NCBI RefSeq assembly: GCF_020831925.1
Contig: NZ_JAFIFQ010000037.1
Coordinates: forward strand, 1-33,528
Length of the DNA: 33,528 bases
Reading direction: 5' to 3'
DNA from: Alkalimonas sp.
GTDB lineage: Bacteria > Pseudomonadota > Gammaproteobacteria > Enterobacterales > Alteromonadaceae
Part shown: piece by piece, positions 32,915 to 33,528 of the stretch
How the letters are laid out: each line of letters starts with the position of its first letter
Position numbering within the stretch: position 1 is the stretch's first letter
Program-made: the position numbers and the translations under genes
The notes under the pieces: generated by a model
The model's database searches: none
What the model was told of the DNA's origin: nothing
What the model saw: the letters and a program-made list of their open reading frames with translations, nothing else

Positions 32915-33528
32915 ACCAAGCATAATCCAGCACATTGATGGCCATCAGGTCGAAGTACAGCTGAATGGTTTAACTGGCCGTGAAACCGTGCTGGTCGATG
33001 GCGACGTTAAAATCAACCGGCTGAACTGGACCATGAACAGCAATTATCTGGTCGAGCTAAGCACAGGCAAACACATCCGTATTCGCATAGAGCCAGGCCT
33101 GATGAATACCATCAAGGTTGAGTTTTTGCGCGGTGGCGCTCTGCTCAGTCATCAGGAGATAGTGCTGTACGAAGGCGCCGATCAGAAGCTACTGGCAGAG
33201 CCTGAAAACGCCGCCTGGCTAGCCGAGTTGCAATTGCCTTTTCTGCTGACGTTGCTGATACCTTTGGCCTTAATGGTAGCGCTATTGTTCTTCGACACCA
33301 CCAATGCACTGGTGCCCCTGTTGATGTTGACTGCGCTCGGCCTGCTGTGCCTGTTCTGGCTTTTCAAGCCGCCACTGGCAGCCAACAAGCCGACATTCAC
33401 CTCGCCGCTAAGCTACCTGAGCAGCACCTTACCCCGAGCAATGGTACTCGGCATGAGTTTTGGCGGCATTATTGGTTACAGTGTTGCCGTTTTGGGTGAC
33501 AGCATTGGGCGTTTGTTGGGAGCCAGCT
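32904..33528 (+). CDS. Hypothetical membrane protein, incomplete at window end
   Basis: The reading frame opens at 32904 with a strong GAGGAAGGA site and runs to the edge without a stop (208 residues visible). Residues 1-100 are soluble and beta-rich (VEVQLNGLTGRETVLVDGDV, NYLVELSTGKHIRIRIEPG). Three hydrophobic segments follow (about residues 112-130, 134-153 and 176-198). The start overlaps the Xre gene by 11 bases, so it belongs to the same operon. I do not recognise the family. The soluble part could bind a ligand or partner on one side of the membrane. Confidence 0.75.
   Translation, partial: MNFKPSIIQHIDGHQVEVQLNGLTGRETVLVDGDVKINRLNWTMNSNYLVELSTGKHIRIRIEPGLMNTIKVEFLRGGALLSHQEIVLYEGADQKLLAEPENAAWLAELQLPFLLTLLIPLALMVALLFFDTTNALVPLLMLTALGLLCLFWLFKPPLAANKPTFTSPLSYLSSTLPRAMVLGMSFGGIIGYSVAVLGDSIGRLLGAS

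Overview
The window looks like chromosomal DNA of a gammaproteobacterium, most likely from the Alteromonadales/Chromatiales border group that includes Rheinheimera and Alishewanella. This rests on gene content: a TonB receptor paired with a tryptophan-halogenase-like enzyme next to malQ, abundant exported peptidases, glmR-glmS, and a MshE/GspE-type ATPase. I ran no database search, so the genus is an inference. No rRNA, tRNA, CRISPR array, insertion sequence or prophage was recognised. Most of the window reads as ordinary housekeeping and accessory chromosome, apart from two places flagged below.

Layout. Positions 1-1176 (minus) hold a yjfL-yjfM-yjfC-like operon: DUF350 membrane protein, DUF1190 lipoprotein, ATP-grasp ligase (cut by the window edge). 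Positions 1454-7357 (plus) hold an M13 metallopeptidase lipoprotein, an exported S9 glutamyl-endopeptidase-like serine peptidase, and an unknown membrane-anchored protein. Positions 7335-14223 are a maltodextrin-type locus: malQ (minus) diverges from a TonB-dependent receptor and a flavin-dependent halogenase-like gene (plus). Two perfect LacI-type palindromes lie between them. Positions 14428-18873 hold an unknown anchored protein, an ABC-F ATPase and an AEC-family transporter. Positions 19094-21733 (minus) are a glmR-like regulator and glmS. Positions 21784-25599 (minus) encode a large beta-propeller sensor histidine kinase. Next come a Fur-box-like promoter, a short structured transcript ending in a strong terminator, and a membrane-anchored diflavin reductase (25832-27517, plus). 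A DUF1439 lipoprotein (minus) follows.

The most unusual part is 28192-31849: three tightly coupled plus-strand genes. The first encodes a secretion/pilus-type GspE ATPase with a protein-L-isoaspartate-methyltransferase-like SAM domain fused to its N-terminus. The second is a MoxR-type AAA+ ATPase sharing an ATGA overlap with it. The third is a small unknown protein. The window ends with a probable self-regulated membrane-protein operon (31960 onward): small membrane protein, DUF2975-like protein, YozG-like Xre regulator and an incomplete membrane protein, preceded by two operator-like AT-rich palindromes.

The second place worth attention is 25675-25813, where a Fur-box-like site overlaps a promoter whose transcript would end at a GNRA-loop terminator just before the reductase start. 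It is either an attenuated leader or a separate iron-responsive small RNA.
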